DNA of 64,000 nucleotides. Origin: an uncultured Pelagibacteraceae bacterium (GTDB taxonomy: Bacteria > Pseudomonadota > Alphaproteobacteria > Pelagibacterales > Pelagibacteraceae). Below are positions 10,062 to 18,795 of this stretch, one piece after another (position 1 is the stretch's first letter; each line of letters begins with the position of its first letter). Below the pieces are notes generated by a model. The model had not been told where the DNA came from. It made no database searches and was given only the letters and a program-made list of their open reading frames with translations. The DNA lies in the NCBI GenBank assembly GCA_902588625.1, contig CACIPU010000003.1, positions 1-64,000 on the forward strand, in the 5' to 3' direction. Position numbers and translations under genes: made by a program.

Positions 10062-11518
10062 TGAACATAAATTTAAAAACATTTACAAAAAAACATAAGA
10101 ATAAAAAAAATCAAATATTTTTCCAAAAAAGTCATTTTAAAAGCTCCTTTGCTATTGAAAATATTATTGATAATTATTTAATTAAAAAAAACAGTTTTAT
10201 TTTCGAGTCCGTTGAAAAAAGAAAAATTCGTGGTCGATATACGATACTTGGAGGAGATCCTGATAAGATTTGGGATTTCAACAAAAATAAAATTTATTTA
10301 ACTGAAAATTCTAAAAGAAAAATTATTAAAGAAAATCCGTATATATATTTAAAAAAATTAATTGATAATTTTAACTTCAAATTACCAAAGGGTTTGCCTC
10401 CTCTATCATCACTTTTAGTTGGTTACTTTTCTTATGATATTGTTAGATATATTGAAAAAATACCAAATAAATGTATTGATGATTTGAAAATACCGGATAT
10501 TAGGTTGATAAGACCTAAAACTATAATTATCTATGATAATTTAAAAAAAGAAATTTACTTTATTGCAAACTGTTTTGCTGATCAGAAAATTAAAAATTAT
10601 AAAAATTATTACAATACACAGCTCAAATTTATTTCTTCATTAAAGAATGATGTTTTTCAAAAAAGGAATAAGATTTTTATCAAACATAAAAAAATAAAAA
10701 AAATCAATGTAAAATCAAATATTTCTAAGAAGAGATTTAAGGATATAGTTTTAAAAGCTAAAAAATATATTAAAAAGGGTGATATTTTTCAGGTAGTACT
10801 TAGCCAAAGATTTGAAACACAATTAAGCAAGCCTCCTCTGGAAATTTATAAAAAACTAAGAAAAAACAATCCTTCTCCATTCATGTTCTTCTTTAATTTT
10901 AATGACTTTCAAATAGTTGGTAGTAGTCCTGAGATATTGGTTAGACTTAGAGATAATAAAATTACAATAAGACCAATTGCTGGTACTCGTCCAAGAGGAA
11001 CTAATTTTAACAAAGATCAAATCTATAAAAAACAACTCTTAAATGATCAAAAAGAACTAGCTGAGCATCTTATGTTACTTGATTTAGGAAGAAATGATGT
11101 TGGTAAAGTTTCAAAAGTAAATACAGTTAAAGTTACAGAGCAATTTAAAATTGAAAAGTATTCTCATGTTATGCATATAGTTTCGAATGTGGAAGGTCGT
11201 TTTGATAAAAAAACATCTTTATTAGATACTATGCTTGCTGGTTTTCCTGCTGGAACAGTGACTGGAGCGCCAAAAGTAAGAGCCATGGAAATTATTGATG
11301 AATTAGAGAAAAATCAAAGAAAAATGTACGCTGGTTCAATCGGTTACTTTTCTGCAAATAAAAGTTTTGATACATGTATAGCTCTAAGAACATCCTTAAT
11401 AAAAAATAATAAATTTTATATTCAATCGGGAGCAGGTATTGTTGCTGACAGCGTTCCTGAAAAAGAATATCGTGAGACAGTTAATAAAGCTAAAGCTTTG
11501 ATTAAATCTTTGGATTAA
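10061..11518 (+). CDS. trpE: Anthranilate synthase component I
   Basis: Chorismate-utilising subunit that makes anthranilate in the first step of tryptophan synthesis. 485 residues. The N-terminal region has the ESVEKRKIRGRYTILG segment corresponding to the tryptophan feedback site of the family. The C-terminal chorismate-binding domain has GDIFQVVLSQRF, PIAGTRPRG, DLGRNDVGKV, FPAGTVTGAPK and SGAGIVADSVPE. The TrpE-type N-terminus and the adjoining trpG, trpD and trpC favour TrpE over PabB. No leader peptide or attenuator is possible upstream, because the start overlaps the ppiD stop. Confidence 0.95.
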   Translation: MNINLKTFTKKHKNKKNQIFFQKSHFKSSFAIENIIDNYLIKKNSFIFESVEKRKIRGRYTILGGDPDKIWDFNKNKIYLTENSKRKIIKENPYIYLKKLIDNFNFKLPKGLPPLSSLLVGYFSYDIVRYIEKIPNKCIDDLKIPDIRLIRPKTIIIYDNLKKEIYFIANCFADQKIKNYKNYYNTQLKFISSLKNDVFQKRNKIFIKHKKIKKINVKSNISKKRFKDIVLKAKKYIKKGDIFQVVLSQRFETQLSKPPLEIYKKLRKNNPSPFMFFFNFNDFQIVGSSPEILVRLRDNKITIRPIAGTRPRGTNFNKDQIYKKQLLNDQKELAEHLMLLDLGRNDVGKVSKVNTVKVTEQFKIEKYSHVMHIVSNVEGRFDKKTSLLDTMLAGFPAGTVTGAPKVRAMEIIDELEKNQRKMYAGSIGYFSANKSFDTCIALRTSLIKNNKFYIQSGAGIVADSVPEKEYRETVNKAKALIKSLD

Positions 11519-11520
11519 AA

Positions 11521-12087
11521 ATGAAAATTTTATTAATAGATAATTATGATAGTTTTACATATAATTTGTATCACTATATATCTGCTTTAAAATGTAAAGT
11601 GGAGGTTTACAGGAATGATCAAATTAAAATTGACCAAATTGAAAAAAATAAATACAAGAAAATAGTTATTTCACCTGGGCCTGGAAATCCCTATCAAGCA
11701 GGTAATTGCCTAAAAATTGTTAAGCATTTTTATAAAGTATTACCCATTTTAGGTGTTTGTCTAGGTCATCAAATTATAGGTCAAGTATTTGGATCTAAAA
11801 TAGTATGTGCTGAAATTTTAATGCATGGAAAAACAAGTTTAATTAAACATAATAAAACTGGTATTTTTAAGGGATTAAAAAAGAATTTTCTTGCTACAAG
11901 ATATCATAGCTTAATTATTGATAGAAAAACTATGAGCAAGGATTTAATAATTACTGCTGAAACAAAGGATAAATTAATAATGGGAATAATGCATAAAACA
12001 TTTGATGTTCACGGTGTTCAATTTCATCCTGAGAGTATTAAGACTACAGAAGGAAAGAAATTATTAACGAATTTTATCAAAAAATAA
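11521..12087 (+). CDS. trpG: Anthranilate synthase component II (glutamine amidotransferase)
   Basis: Class I glutamine amidotransferase (188 residues) that releases ammonia for TrpE. It begins ILLIDNYDSFTYNLY, the TrpG/PabA signature; the oxyanion region is ISPGPGNP, the nucleophile Cys is in GVCLGHQ and the His/Glu pair in HGVQFHPES. It begins 2 bp after trpE. In small genomes the same protein can also serve as PabA for folate; I cannot exclude this dual use. Confidence 0.95.
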   Translation: MKILLIDNYDSFTYNLYHYISALKCKVEVYRNDQIKIDQIEKNKYKKIVISPGPGNPYQAGNCLKIVKHFYKVLPILGVCLGHQIIGQVFGSKIVCAEILMHGKTSLIKHNKTGIFKGLKKNFLATRYHSLIIDRKTMSKDLIITAETKDKLIMGIMHKTFDVHGVQFHPESIKTTEGKKLLTNFIKK

Positions 12088-12092
12088 AAAAA

Positions 12093-13097
12093 ATGAGTAA
12101 ATTTGAAAATTTAATTAATAATATATCTAAAGGAAAAAATTTAAGCTTTGAAGAAAGTAAATTAATTTTTTTAGAAATTATGAGTGGTAATTTAAGTGAA
12201 GAATTGATTTGTAAATTTCTAATAAGTCTCTCAGAAAAAGGTGAAACAGCTGAAGAAATAGCTGGTGGAGTATATATATTAAGAGATAAAGCCCTAAAAG
12301 TAGAAGTTCCAGAAAATACTATTGATACTTGTGGTACAGGTGGAGACGGAAAAAATACTTTAAATATTTCGACAGCTTCATCTCTTCTTTTGGGAAGTAT
12401 GGGCGTAAAAATTGCAAAACATGGTAATAAAGCATTATCATCAAAGTGTGGATCAGCTGATGTTCTTGAAAAATTAAACATTAATATAAATTTAAGCCCA
12501 GAGGAAGTTGCTCAAAATATAGTTGAAAAAAATTTTGCTTTCATGTTTGCCCCAAATTATCATTTAGCTATGAAGCATGTTGGCCCAGCAAGAAAAAAAA
12601 TAGGAAAAAGAACAATTTTTAATTTAATAGGTCCCTTGAGTAATCCTGCTAAAGTTAGAAGGCAAATTGTCGGCGTTTACAGTAAAAAATTTTTATTACC
12701 CTTTGCAAAAGCATTAAAAAGTTTAAAATCATTACATGCGTGGATAGTACATAGCGAAGATGGTATGGATGAAATATCACCATTTGCACCGACTTATATT
12801 TATGAATTAAAAAATAATAATATAAATGAGATTTCCATAAACCCCAAAAAACTTGGTATTAAATATAATAACCCAAATAATTTAGTTGGAAAAGATGCTG
12901 AATATAATGCTAAACAAATAATTAATATCTTTTCTGGTGAAGAAAATGAATTTTCTGAGGCTGTTTGCTTAAATTCGGCTGCAGCTTTGCTTGTTGCTAA
13001 TAAATTTACTGATTTCGAATCTGCTTATAGAAATAGTAAAGAATTTATTTCTACGGGAAAATCTTTAAAATACTTAAAGACTATTCAAACTAAATAA
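12093..13097 (+). CDS. trpD: Anthranilate phosphoribosyltransferase
   Basis: Transfers phosphoribose from PRPP to anthranilate. 334 residues. Key motifs are DTCGTGGDGKNTLNIST (PRPP binding, near residue 76), KHGNKALSSKCGSADVLE (near 103) and HVGPARKKIGKRTIFNLIGPL. It begins 5 bp after the trpG stop and ends directly before trpC. An antisense ORF in this region (12077-12481) is a shadow. Confidence 0.96.
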   Translation: MSKFENLINNISKGKNLSFEESKLIFLEIMSGNLSEELICKFLISLSEKGETAEEIAGGVYILRDKALKVEVPENTIDTCGTGGDGKNTLNISTASSLLLGSMGVKIAKHGNKALSSKCGSADVLEKLNININLSPEEVAQNIVEKNFAFMFAPNYHLAMKHVGPARKKIGKRTIFNLIGPLSNPAKVRRQIVGVYSKKFLLPFAKALKSLKSLHAWIVHSEDGMDEISPFAPTYIYELKNNNINEISINPKKLGIKYNNPNNLVGKDAEYNAKQIINIFSGEENEFSEAVCLNSAAALLVANKFTDFESAYRNSKEFISTGKSLKYLKTIQTK

Positions 13098-13907
13098 ATG
13101 GAAAACATTTTAAAAAAAATTATTGATAAAAAAAAGGAAAAAATTTCTTTACTAAAAAAAGAATTAAATATAAACACCATATTAAAAAATATTAGTAGCA
13201 CAAAAAACTATATAAACTTTATAGATAAAATTAAAAGCAAAGAAAAGAAAAATGAAATTTCTATTATTGCTGAAATAAAAAAAGCTAGTCCTTCAGCTGG
13301 GCTTTTAGTTAAAAACTTTGATCCTCTTAAAATAGCTAAAACTTATGTGGAAAATGGGGCTCAATGTTTATCTATACTAACAGAAGAAGATTTTTTTTTA
13401 GGAAAACTTGAATACATGAAAAACGTAAAAAATAATTTTCAAATACCAATTTTAGGTAAGGACTTTTATATAGATACATACCAAATAGCTTTAGCTAAAA
13501 GTTATGGTGCTGATTGCATCCTTATAATTCTTTCTGCGGTTGATAAAATTTTAGCTAAAGATCTTTATCAAGCTGCTAATGACTTAAATATTTCATCAAT
13601 TGTTGAAGTTCATTCTAAGAAAGAAGCTGAAATAGCCTTATCTTTTTCTAAGTCTATTATTGGAATAAACAATAGAAATTTAAAAACTTTAGATATATCA
13701 ATTAATAATTCTTTGATTCTTTCGAAGATTTTGAGCTCTCACCGTAACCCATTAATATGTGAAAGTGGCATTCATTCAAAAGAAGATATTAATATTATTC
13801 TTAAAAAAACAAAAATTCGCAGTTTTTTAATCGGAGAATCACTTCTCTCTGGTGATAATATAGGGTCAAAATTAGGCCAATTTTCTTCAATAAACGTTGA
13901 AAATTAA
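13098..13907 (+). CDS. trpC: Indole-3-glycerol phosphate synthase
   Basis: Closes the indole ring to form indole-3-glycerol phosphate. 269 residues, TIM barrel. IIAEIKKASPSAG (near residue 57) carries the catalytic Lys; ILTEEDFFLG, LGKDFYID, IVEVHSKKE, IGINNRNLKTL and CESGIHS follow in the expected order. Not fused to TrpF, as is usual in Alphaproteobacteria. It abuts trpD. In many alphaproteobacteria moaC and moeA follow; here lexA is next. Confidence 0.96.
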   Translation: MENILKKIIDKKKEKISLLKKELNINTILKNISSTKNYINFIDKIKSKEKKNEISIIAEIKKASPSAGLLVKNFDPLKIAKTYVENGAQCLSILTEEDFFLGKLEYMKNVKNNFQIPILGKDFYIDTYQIALAKSYGADCILIILSAVDKILAKDLYQAANDLNISSIVEVHSKKEAEIALSFSKSIIGINNRNLKTLDISINNSLILSKILSSHRNPLICESGIHSKEDINIILKKTKIRSFLIGESLLSGDNIGSKLGQFSSINVEN

Positions 13908-13920
13908 GGTCTTTTTACCA

Positions 13921-13949
13921 TTGATTTAAAATAAGAACTTTTGTAGAAC
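13921..13949 (+). promoter_or_regulatory. Predicted lexA promoter
   Basis: TTGATT at 13921-13926 and TAGAAC at 13944-13949 are spaced by exactly 17 bp and would place transcription initiation near 13956. This leaves a leader of about 17 nt before the lexA ATG at 13973. The -10 hexamer lies within the first GAAC repeat pair of the SOS operator, as expected for an autorepressed gene. Read by eye, not tested. Confidence 0.5.
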
Positions 13950-13971
13950 GGTAGATGTACGATATTTGTTC
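13935..13971 (+). promoter_or_regulatory. LexA (SOS) operator array upstream of lexA
   Basis: GAAC at 13935-13938 and GAAC at 13946-13949 form an exact GAAC-N7-GAAC, the reverse complement of the alphaproteobacterial SOS box GTTC-N7-GTTC. The pattern continues with GTAC at 13957-13960 and GTTC at 13968-13971, all four tetramers spaced exactly 11 bp. The GAAC-N7-GTAC-N7-GTTC part is symmetrical on the two strands. The array overlaps the predicted -10 and initiation region and ends just before the lexA ATG, so LexA bound here should block its own transcription. Confidence 0.85.
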
Positions 13972-13972
13972 T

Positions 13973-14653
13973 ATGCTTACAAAAAAACAAAAAAACCTAT
14001 TACTTTTTATTAATAAAAAAATTAGATCTACAGGTGTATCCCCTTCTTATGAGGAAATGAAAAATTCATTAAACTTAAAATCAAAATCAGGGATTCACAG
14101 ACTTATATCTGCCCTTGAAGAAAGAGGTTTTATAAGAAGGCTAGCACACAAAGCAAGAGCTTTGGAAGTTCTAAAACTTCCAGAAACAGCAAGTGCAAAT
14201 GATATTTACAATTCTTTTTCGCCTAGTGTAATAAAAGGAGGACTAGACGCAGATAATTATAAAAAAAGTATGCATGAAATACCTGTTTTAGGTAAAATAG
14301 CTGCCGGAACACCAGTTGAAGCGATTCAAAACGAAGTCAATAGAATATCAATACCGGAAGAACTTAGTAATAATGGTGAACACTTTGGATTAAAAGTGAC
14401 AGGCGATTCTATGATTGAGGCAGGAATCAATGATGGTGATACGGTTATTGTAAAAAAATCCAATACAGCAAACAATGGACAAATTGTTGTAGCTTTAATA
14501 GATGATCACGAAGCTATGCTTAAAAGATTGAGAAGAAAAGGTAAAGTTATTGCTCTTGAGAGTGCGAACAAAAAATATGAGACTAAGATTTTTGGCCCTG
14601 ATAGAGTTAAAGTCCAAGGTGTCCTAGTATCTTTATATAGAAACTTTCAATAA
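13973..14653 (+). CDS. lexA: LexA repressor (SOS regulator, self-cleaving)
   Basis: SOS-response repressor. The ORF track starts at 13955, but that ATG lies inside the operator; the ATG at 13973 gives [17 protein letters not shown], matching the usual alphaproteobacterial LexA N-terminus, and is chosen. The winged helix-turn-helix comes first ([31 protein letters not shown], about residues 23-53). The cleavage site Ala-Gly is in [11 protein letters not shown]; the catalytic Ser is in GDSMIEAGI and Lys in HEAMLKRL, so the autoproteolytic S24 peptidase domain is intact. About 226 residues. It follows trpC and precedes gltX. Confidence 0.95.
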   Translation: MLTKKQKNLLLFINKKIRSTGVSPSYEEMKNSLNLKSKSGIHRLISALEERGFIRRLAHKARALEVLKLPETASANDIYNSFSPSVIKGGLDADNYKKSMHEIPVLGKIAAGTPVEAIQNEVNRISIPEELSNNGEHFGLKVTGDSMIEAGINDGDTVIVKKSNTANNGQIVVALIDDHEAMLKRLRRKGKVIALESANKKYETKIFGPDRVKVQGVLVSLYRNFQ

Positions 14654-14672
14654 AATAGTTTAATAATATTTA

Positions 14673-16067
14673 ATGAGTTTTGTAGCAACAAGATTTGCTC
14701 CCTCACCGACAGGACCTCTCCATATAGGTGGTGTAAGGACTGCTTTGTTTAATTGGTTGTTTTCAAAAAATAAAAAAGGGAAATTTTATTTAAGAATTGA
14801 AGATACTGATAAAGAAAGATCTAGAGATGAATATAAAAAGCAAATAATACAATCTTTAAAATGGATTGGCATTAATTATGATGGTAATGAATATATCCAA
14901 TCACAAAATATTGAATTACACAGAAAAATAGCTGATGAACTTTTGAAGAAAGGCTTTGCATATAAATGTTATTGTACAGAAAAAGAAATTGAAGAACAAA
15001 AAAAAAAGTCAAAAGAAAATAAAATGCCTTTTATATATAATAGAAAATGTCGAAATGCGGAAAGTGCAGATTCTTCTAAGGGTGTTAACCCCGTAATACG
15101 GTTTAAAAGTAAAATTACTGATATCAGTTCCATTAAAGATTTAGTTCAAGGTGAAATAAATATATCTAATTCAACAATAGAAGATTTTGTAATACTTCGA
15201 AAAGATGGTACACCTACTTATCAACTGTCAGCTGTTGTTGATGATAATAAGATGGGAATAAGCCACATAATAAGAGGAGATGATCATAAAATTAATACTT
15301 TTAAACAAAAACAAATTTATGAAGCTATGCAGTGGAAGTTGCCTGCATTTGCACACGTCCCATTAATACACAGTAACGAGGGTAAAAAACTATCTAAAAG
15401 AGATAATTCATCAACGTTAATTGATTTTATTAAAATTGGAATACTACCTGAGGCTTTAAGAAACTATTTATTGAGATTGGGATGGTCACACAAAGATAAA
15501 GAAATTTTTACCTTAGAAGAAAGTATTAAATATTTTAATTTAGCAGGTATAGGCAAATCGCCTTCAAAATTAGATTATGAAAGAATTTTATCAATAAATG
15601 AACATTATATAAAAAGTTTTGACGAAAAAGAGTTATACAAAAGATTAAAAATTTATTCTGAAGATAACAAAAAAAAAATTGATAATAAATTTGATGATAA
15701 ATTATTAAAATCAATCCATTTTCTTAAAAATAAAGCTAAGTCGTTAGGAGATATTTATAATAATGCAGAATATATTATGTCTGAAAATTTAATTATTAAA
15801 AGCGAAGAACTGAAATTAATTGATGCATCGTCAAAGAAAATTATTAATGATTTCTCAATAAGAATCGAGAATTCTAAAGAACTAAATAAAAATATATTAG
15901 AAAAAAATCTTAAAGAATTAGTAGAATTATATAAAACAAATTTCAAAGGTGTGGGTCAACCAATGCGTATTGCATTAACTGGCTCAAGATATGGGCCTGG
16001 AATATATGATATAATTTTATCTTTAGAGAAAAAAGAAGTTTTAAAAAGATTAAATAGATTTAAGTGA
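14673..16067 (+). CDS. gltX: Glutamate--tRNA ligase
   Basis: Class I aminoacyl-tRNA synthetase. 464 residues. The HIGH-like motif is APSPTGPLHIGG (residues 9-20), FYLRIEDTDKERS follows, the KMSKS-like loop is KKLSKRDN (near 245), and a C-terminal anticodon-binding domain ends the protein. It follows lexA after 19 bp with stop TGA followed directly by TAA. It converges with lpxB across 13 bp. In many alphaproteobacteria comEC lies between lexA and gltX and gltA follows; both are missing here. Confidence 0.97.
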   Translation: MSFVATRFAPSPTGPLHIGGVRTALFNWLFSKNKKGKFYLRIEDTDKERSRDEYKKQIIQSLKWIGINYDGNEYIQSQNIELHRKIADELLKKGFAYKCYCTEKEIEEQKKKSKENKMPFIYNRKCRNAESADSSKGVNPVIRFKSKITDISSIKDLVQGEINISNSTIEDFVILRKDGTPTYQLSAVVDDNKMGISHIIRGDDHKINTFKQKQIYEAMQWKLPAFAHVPLIHSNEGKKLSKRDNSSTLIDFIKIGILPEALRNYLLRLGWSHKDKEIFTLEESIKYFNLAGIGKSPSKLDYERILSINEHYIKSFDEKELYKRLKIYSEDNKKKIDNKFDDKLLKSIHFLKNKAKSLGDIYNNAEYIMSENLIIKSEELKLIDASSKKIINDFSIRIENSKELNKNILEKNLKELVELYKTNFKGVGQPMRIALTGSRYGPGIYDIILSLEKKEVLKRLNRFK

Positions 16068-16080
16068 TAACAAGCTTTAA

Positions 16081-17220
16081 TTAGAGATTTTTGATTTCAT
16101 CATTTAAGATGGTCGCAATTTTTTCCGACGACGTACCATTTGTTTTCATTTTTTTTAAAATTTTATTAAAACTATCAATCTGATTTTTTCTTAAATTTGG
16201 TTTTGTCATATATTCGTTAAATACTTGATATATTTTATTATGATTGCAATCTGATTGTATTAATTCAGGTATAATTTCATCGTTAGCCATAATATTTAAA
16301 ATATTTGCGAATTTTACTTTAACTAGCAATTTGATAATAAAGAAATTAATAAAATTCATTTTATATATAATTAATGATGGTAATCCTGCATTACATATTT
16401 CTAATGAGATTGTTCCTGATTTAACAATAGCAAAAGAAGTTTCTGATAATTTATTTTTTTTAATTACATCATCAGATATTACTTCATAGTTTTTAATAGC
16501 TGCTTTAACTAAAAAATTGCTTAAATAATTTTTAAGATGCTCAATAGTATGAAATACAAACTTATAATCCTCACCTTTTTTTTGAGTTAAAATAATAAAT
16601 TTTATTAAAATGGGCATTAAGGATTTAATTTCAGATAAACGACTGCCGGGAAATATTGAGATGATTTTTTCTTTATTAGTATTTAACTTAGAATTATCAG
16701 TATTAGTAGAATTAGTAACATCTAAAAGAGGATGGCCAACAAAAGTTGATTTTAAGTTTTCCTTATCAAAATATTTTTTTTCAAATGGAAAAAGTAATAA
16801 CATATGGTCTAAAAAATATTTCAGTTTTTTTACACGTCTTTCTCTCCAAACATAAACTTTAGGAGCAACAAAATGAATTGTTTTAATTTTTGGTTTAATT
16901 ATTTTAACCCTTTTTGAAATTCGCAAAGTAAAGTCTGAACTATCAACTGAAAATAAGATATCTGGATTAAATTCAATAATTTTATCTACTGTATAATTAA
17001 TTTTTTTTTTTATTTTAAATATATTTAAAATGACTTTAGTAAACCCAAGAAAAGTAATTTCATTTAAATCATAGAGCGACTCAATACCAAGATTCTTTAA
17101 GTTTTCTCCACCCACGGATAAATATGAAATTTCATTGTTTTTGGTTTTAAGTTTAGATATAGCTTTGGATGCAAGTTTATCGCCAGATGGCTCTCCAGTA
17201 AGTACGAATATTTTTTTCAT
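16081..17220 (-). CDS. lpxB: Lipid-A-disaccharide synthase
   Basis: GT19 glycosyltransferase joining UDP-2,3-diacylglucosamine and lipid X into the lipid A disaccharide. 379 residues. FVLTGEPSGDKLASKAI (start), VAPKVYVWRERR (near 122), FVGHPLLD (near 160) and SIFPGSRLSEIKSL (near 187) are family motifs. It overlaps the lpxI stop by 4 bp (ATGA). Last gene of the rpsB-to-lpxB leftward block; it ends 13 bp from the convergent gltX. Confidence 0.95.
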   Translation of the reverse strand: MKKIFVLTGEPSGDKLASKAISKLKTKNNEISYLSVGGENLKNLGIESLYDLNEITFLGFTKVILNIFKIKKKINYTVDKIIEFNPDILFSVDSSDFTLRISKRVKIIKPKIKTIHFVAPKVYVWRERRVKKLKYFLDHMLLLFPFEKKYFDKENLKSTFVGHPLLDVTNSTNTDNSKLNTNKEKIISIFPGSRLSEIKSLMPILIKFIILTQKKGEDYKFVFHTIEHLKNYLSNFLVKAAIKNYEVISDDVIKKNKLSETSFAIVKSGTISLEICNAGLPSLIIYKMNFINFFIIKLLVKVKFANILNIMANDEIIPELIQSDCNHNKIYQVFNEYMTKPNLRKNQIDSFNKILKKMKTNGTSSEKIATILNDEIKNL

Positions 17221-18011
17221 TTAACTTTAATAAACATTTTATTTTTATTAGCGAAACTAATGCATTTAGTTCTTTCTAGAAATACATTCTGATTACTTTT
17301 TAAAACAACTCCCTTTATTCCTGCTAATTTACATTGATAAAATGTTTTATATCCAACGGTAGGTAAATCGATTCTCAAATCTTGTTTCGGTTTTGGAAAT
17401 TTAACCAAGACACCACTATTATTAGTAGTTTCTTTTTTACATTTTTTTAACATGTATTCAGTGCCTTCTTTACTCTCGACAGCAATTACTTTTCCATTTC
17501 TTACAACGGTTCCTTGAGAAAAATTATATTTTTTTAATTTTTTTAGCGTACTAATTGCTTTTTTAATATCTTTATTATCTTTTTTATTAGGTTTTAGTTT
17601 TGAATAATTTCCTCTTTTCAAAGATAAATTACTATTAAAGGTTAAAGAATTAAGTGTTTTAATATTCTCACTATTTAAAATTCTTATTATTTCCTTTAAA
17701 ATAGCAGCATCTCCTAATCTAGAGCTTTTAATAATTTTTGGCATATAATATATGCCCTTTAAATCTAATTTTAGCCTTGAAAAATTTGGTCTCTTTACAG
17801 TTCCAGCAAAAATGACTTTTTTACAATTATTTTCTTTTAGAATATTTATTATTTTTCCAAATTGCCCTATTGAGGCTGAATAGGAATTAATATTTTTTTT
17901 AAAAATATTTTTTCTTGTTAAATCAATTATTAAATACTTTAATCTTTTTCTTTTAATTTTCTTAAGTATTTCAAGAGGTAAAGTATTTTCGCCAAATATA
18001 AGACCTATCAT
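17217..18011 (-). CDS. lpxI: UDP-2,3-diacylglucosamine pyrophosphatase LpxI
   Basis: Hydrolyses UDP-2,3-diacylglucosamine to lipid X in lipid A synthesis, replacing LpxH in most Alphaproteobacteria. The ORF track begins at 18032, inside lpxA; the second Met at 18011 overlaps the lpxA stop by one base (TAATG) and gives MIGLIFGENTLPLEI, the expected LpxI N-terminus, so I use it. The C-terminal half has GTVVRNGKVIAVESKEGTEYML and VKFPKPKQDLRIDLPTVG, typical of the catalytic DUF1009 domain. Position between lpxA and lpxB is the canonical one. Confidence 0.9.
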   Translation of the reverse strand: MIGLIFGENTLPLEILKKIKRKRLKYLIIDLTRKNIFKKNINSYSASIGQFGKIINILKENNCKKVIFAGTVKRPNFSRLKLDLKGIYYMPKIIKSSRLGDAAILKEIIRILNSENIKTLNSLTFNSNLSLKRGNYSKLKPNKKDNKDIKKAISTLKKLKKYNFSQGTVVRNGKVIAVESKEGTEYMLKKCKKETTNNSGVLVKFPKPKQDLRIDLPTVGYKTFYQCKLAGIKGVVLKSNQNVFLERTKCISFANKNKMFIKVK

Positions 18012-18793
18012 TATTTTGATTGTGGTGTGCAAATAGGTCTTTTTTTATCTTTTGATATAAAATTTATGACCTCATTTACTAATTGATTATCTTTAAACTC
18101 TCCATTTATACTATTCAAATTTTCATGAAGGTTTTTTGATGCAAATATTTTTTTGAAAGCAGTATCTAATTCTAAAATTGTTTTATTATCATATTTTTTT
18201 CTTTTTAAACCTATTAGGTTAATTCCACGTAAGTAATTTCGATTACCAAAAGATAGCCCAAAAGGAATTACATCTTTTAAAACTCCTGTCATTCCACCTA
18301 TCATTGCCAATCTTCCAATTCTCGTAAATTGCTGCACAGCAGAATTTCCTCCAATAACAACAGAGTCTTCGATTGTTACATGCCCTCCTAAAGGCACATT
18401 GTTTGCAATTACTACATTATTCCCAATATAACAATCGTGAGCAACATGTGATGAAATCATAAGTAAGTTGTTGTTTCCAATAAATGTTTTACCCCCTCCA
18501 CCACTTGTACCTGGATTTATACTTACATATTCTCTAATTGTATTATTTTCACCAATTTCTAAACTATTAGTTTCACCTTTATATTTTAGATCTTGAGGAT
18601 TTGTACCGATTGTTGCAAATGGGAAAATCTTTGTCCCTTTTCCAATTTTGGTATTTCCTTCAATGTGAACATTAGATATCAATTCAACGTTGTCTTTAAT
18701 ATCAACATTAGCACCCACATAGCAAAAAGGTCCAATCTTAGCTTTGGAATCAACTTTTGCATCTTTATGAATAATGCTTGATTTATGAATCAT
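18011..18793 (-). CDS. lpxA: UDP-N-acetylglucosamine acyltransferase
   Basis: First enzyme of lipid A synthesis, adding the 3-hydroxyacyl chain from ACP to UDP-GlcNAc. 260 residues. Many hexapeptide repeats (IGPFCYVGANVDI, IGNNVVIANNVPLGG and others) make the left-handed beta helix; the catalytic His is in SSHVAHDCYIG (near residue 115). A helical C-terminal domain follows, with GLKRKKYDNKTILEL. It starts 2 bp after fabZ and shares a base with the lpxI start. Confidence 0.96.
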   Translation of the reverse strand: MIHKSSIIHKDAKVDSKAKIGPFCYVGANVDIKDNVELISNVHIEGNTKIGKGTKIFPFATIGTNPQDLKYKGETNSLEIGENNTIREYVSINPGTSGGGGKTFIGNNNLLMISSHVAHDCYIGNNVVIANNVPLGGHVTIEDSVVIGGNSAVQQFTRIGRLAMIGGMTGVLKDVIPFGLSFGNRNYLRGINLIGLKRKKYDNKTILELDTAFKKIFASKNLHENLNSINGEFKDNQLVNEVINFISKDKKRPICTPQSK

Positions 18794-18795
18794 TT

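Noticed and set aside
12077-12481. 134-aa minus-strand ORF
   Set aside because: Antisense to trpD and overlapping its PRPP-binding motif; shadow.
13908-13920. GGT/ACC mini-hairpin with T-run after trpC
   Set aside because: Only three base pairs; too weak to call a terminator.
13955-13972. Upstream lexA start (MYDICS extension)
   Set aside because: This ATG is inside the LexA operator at the predicted transcription start; the ATG at 13973 gives the normal LexA N-terminus.
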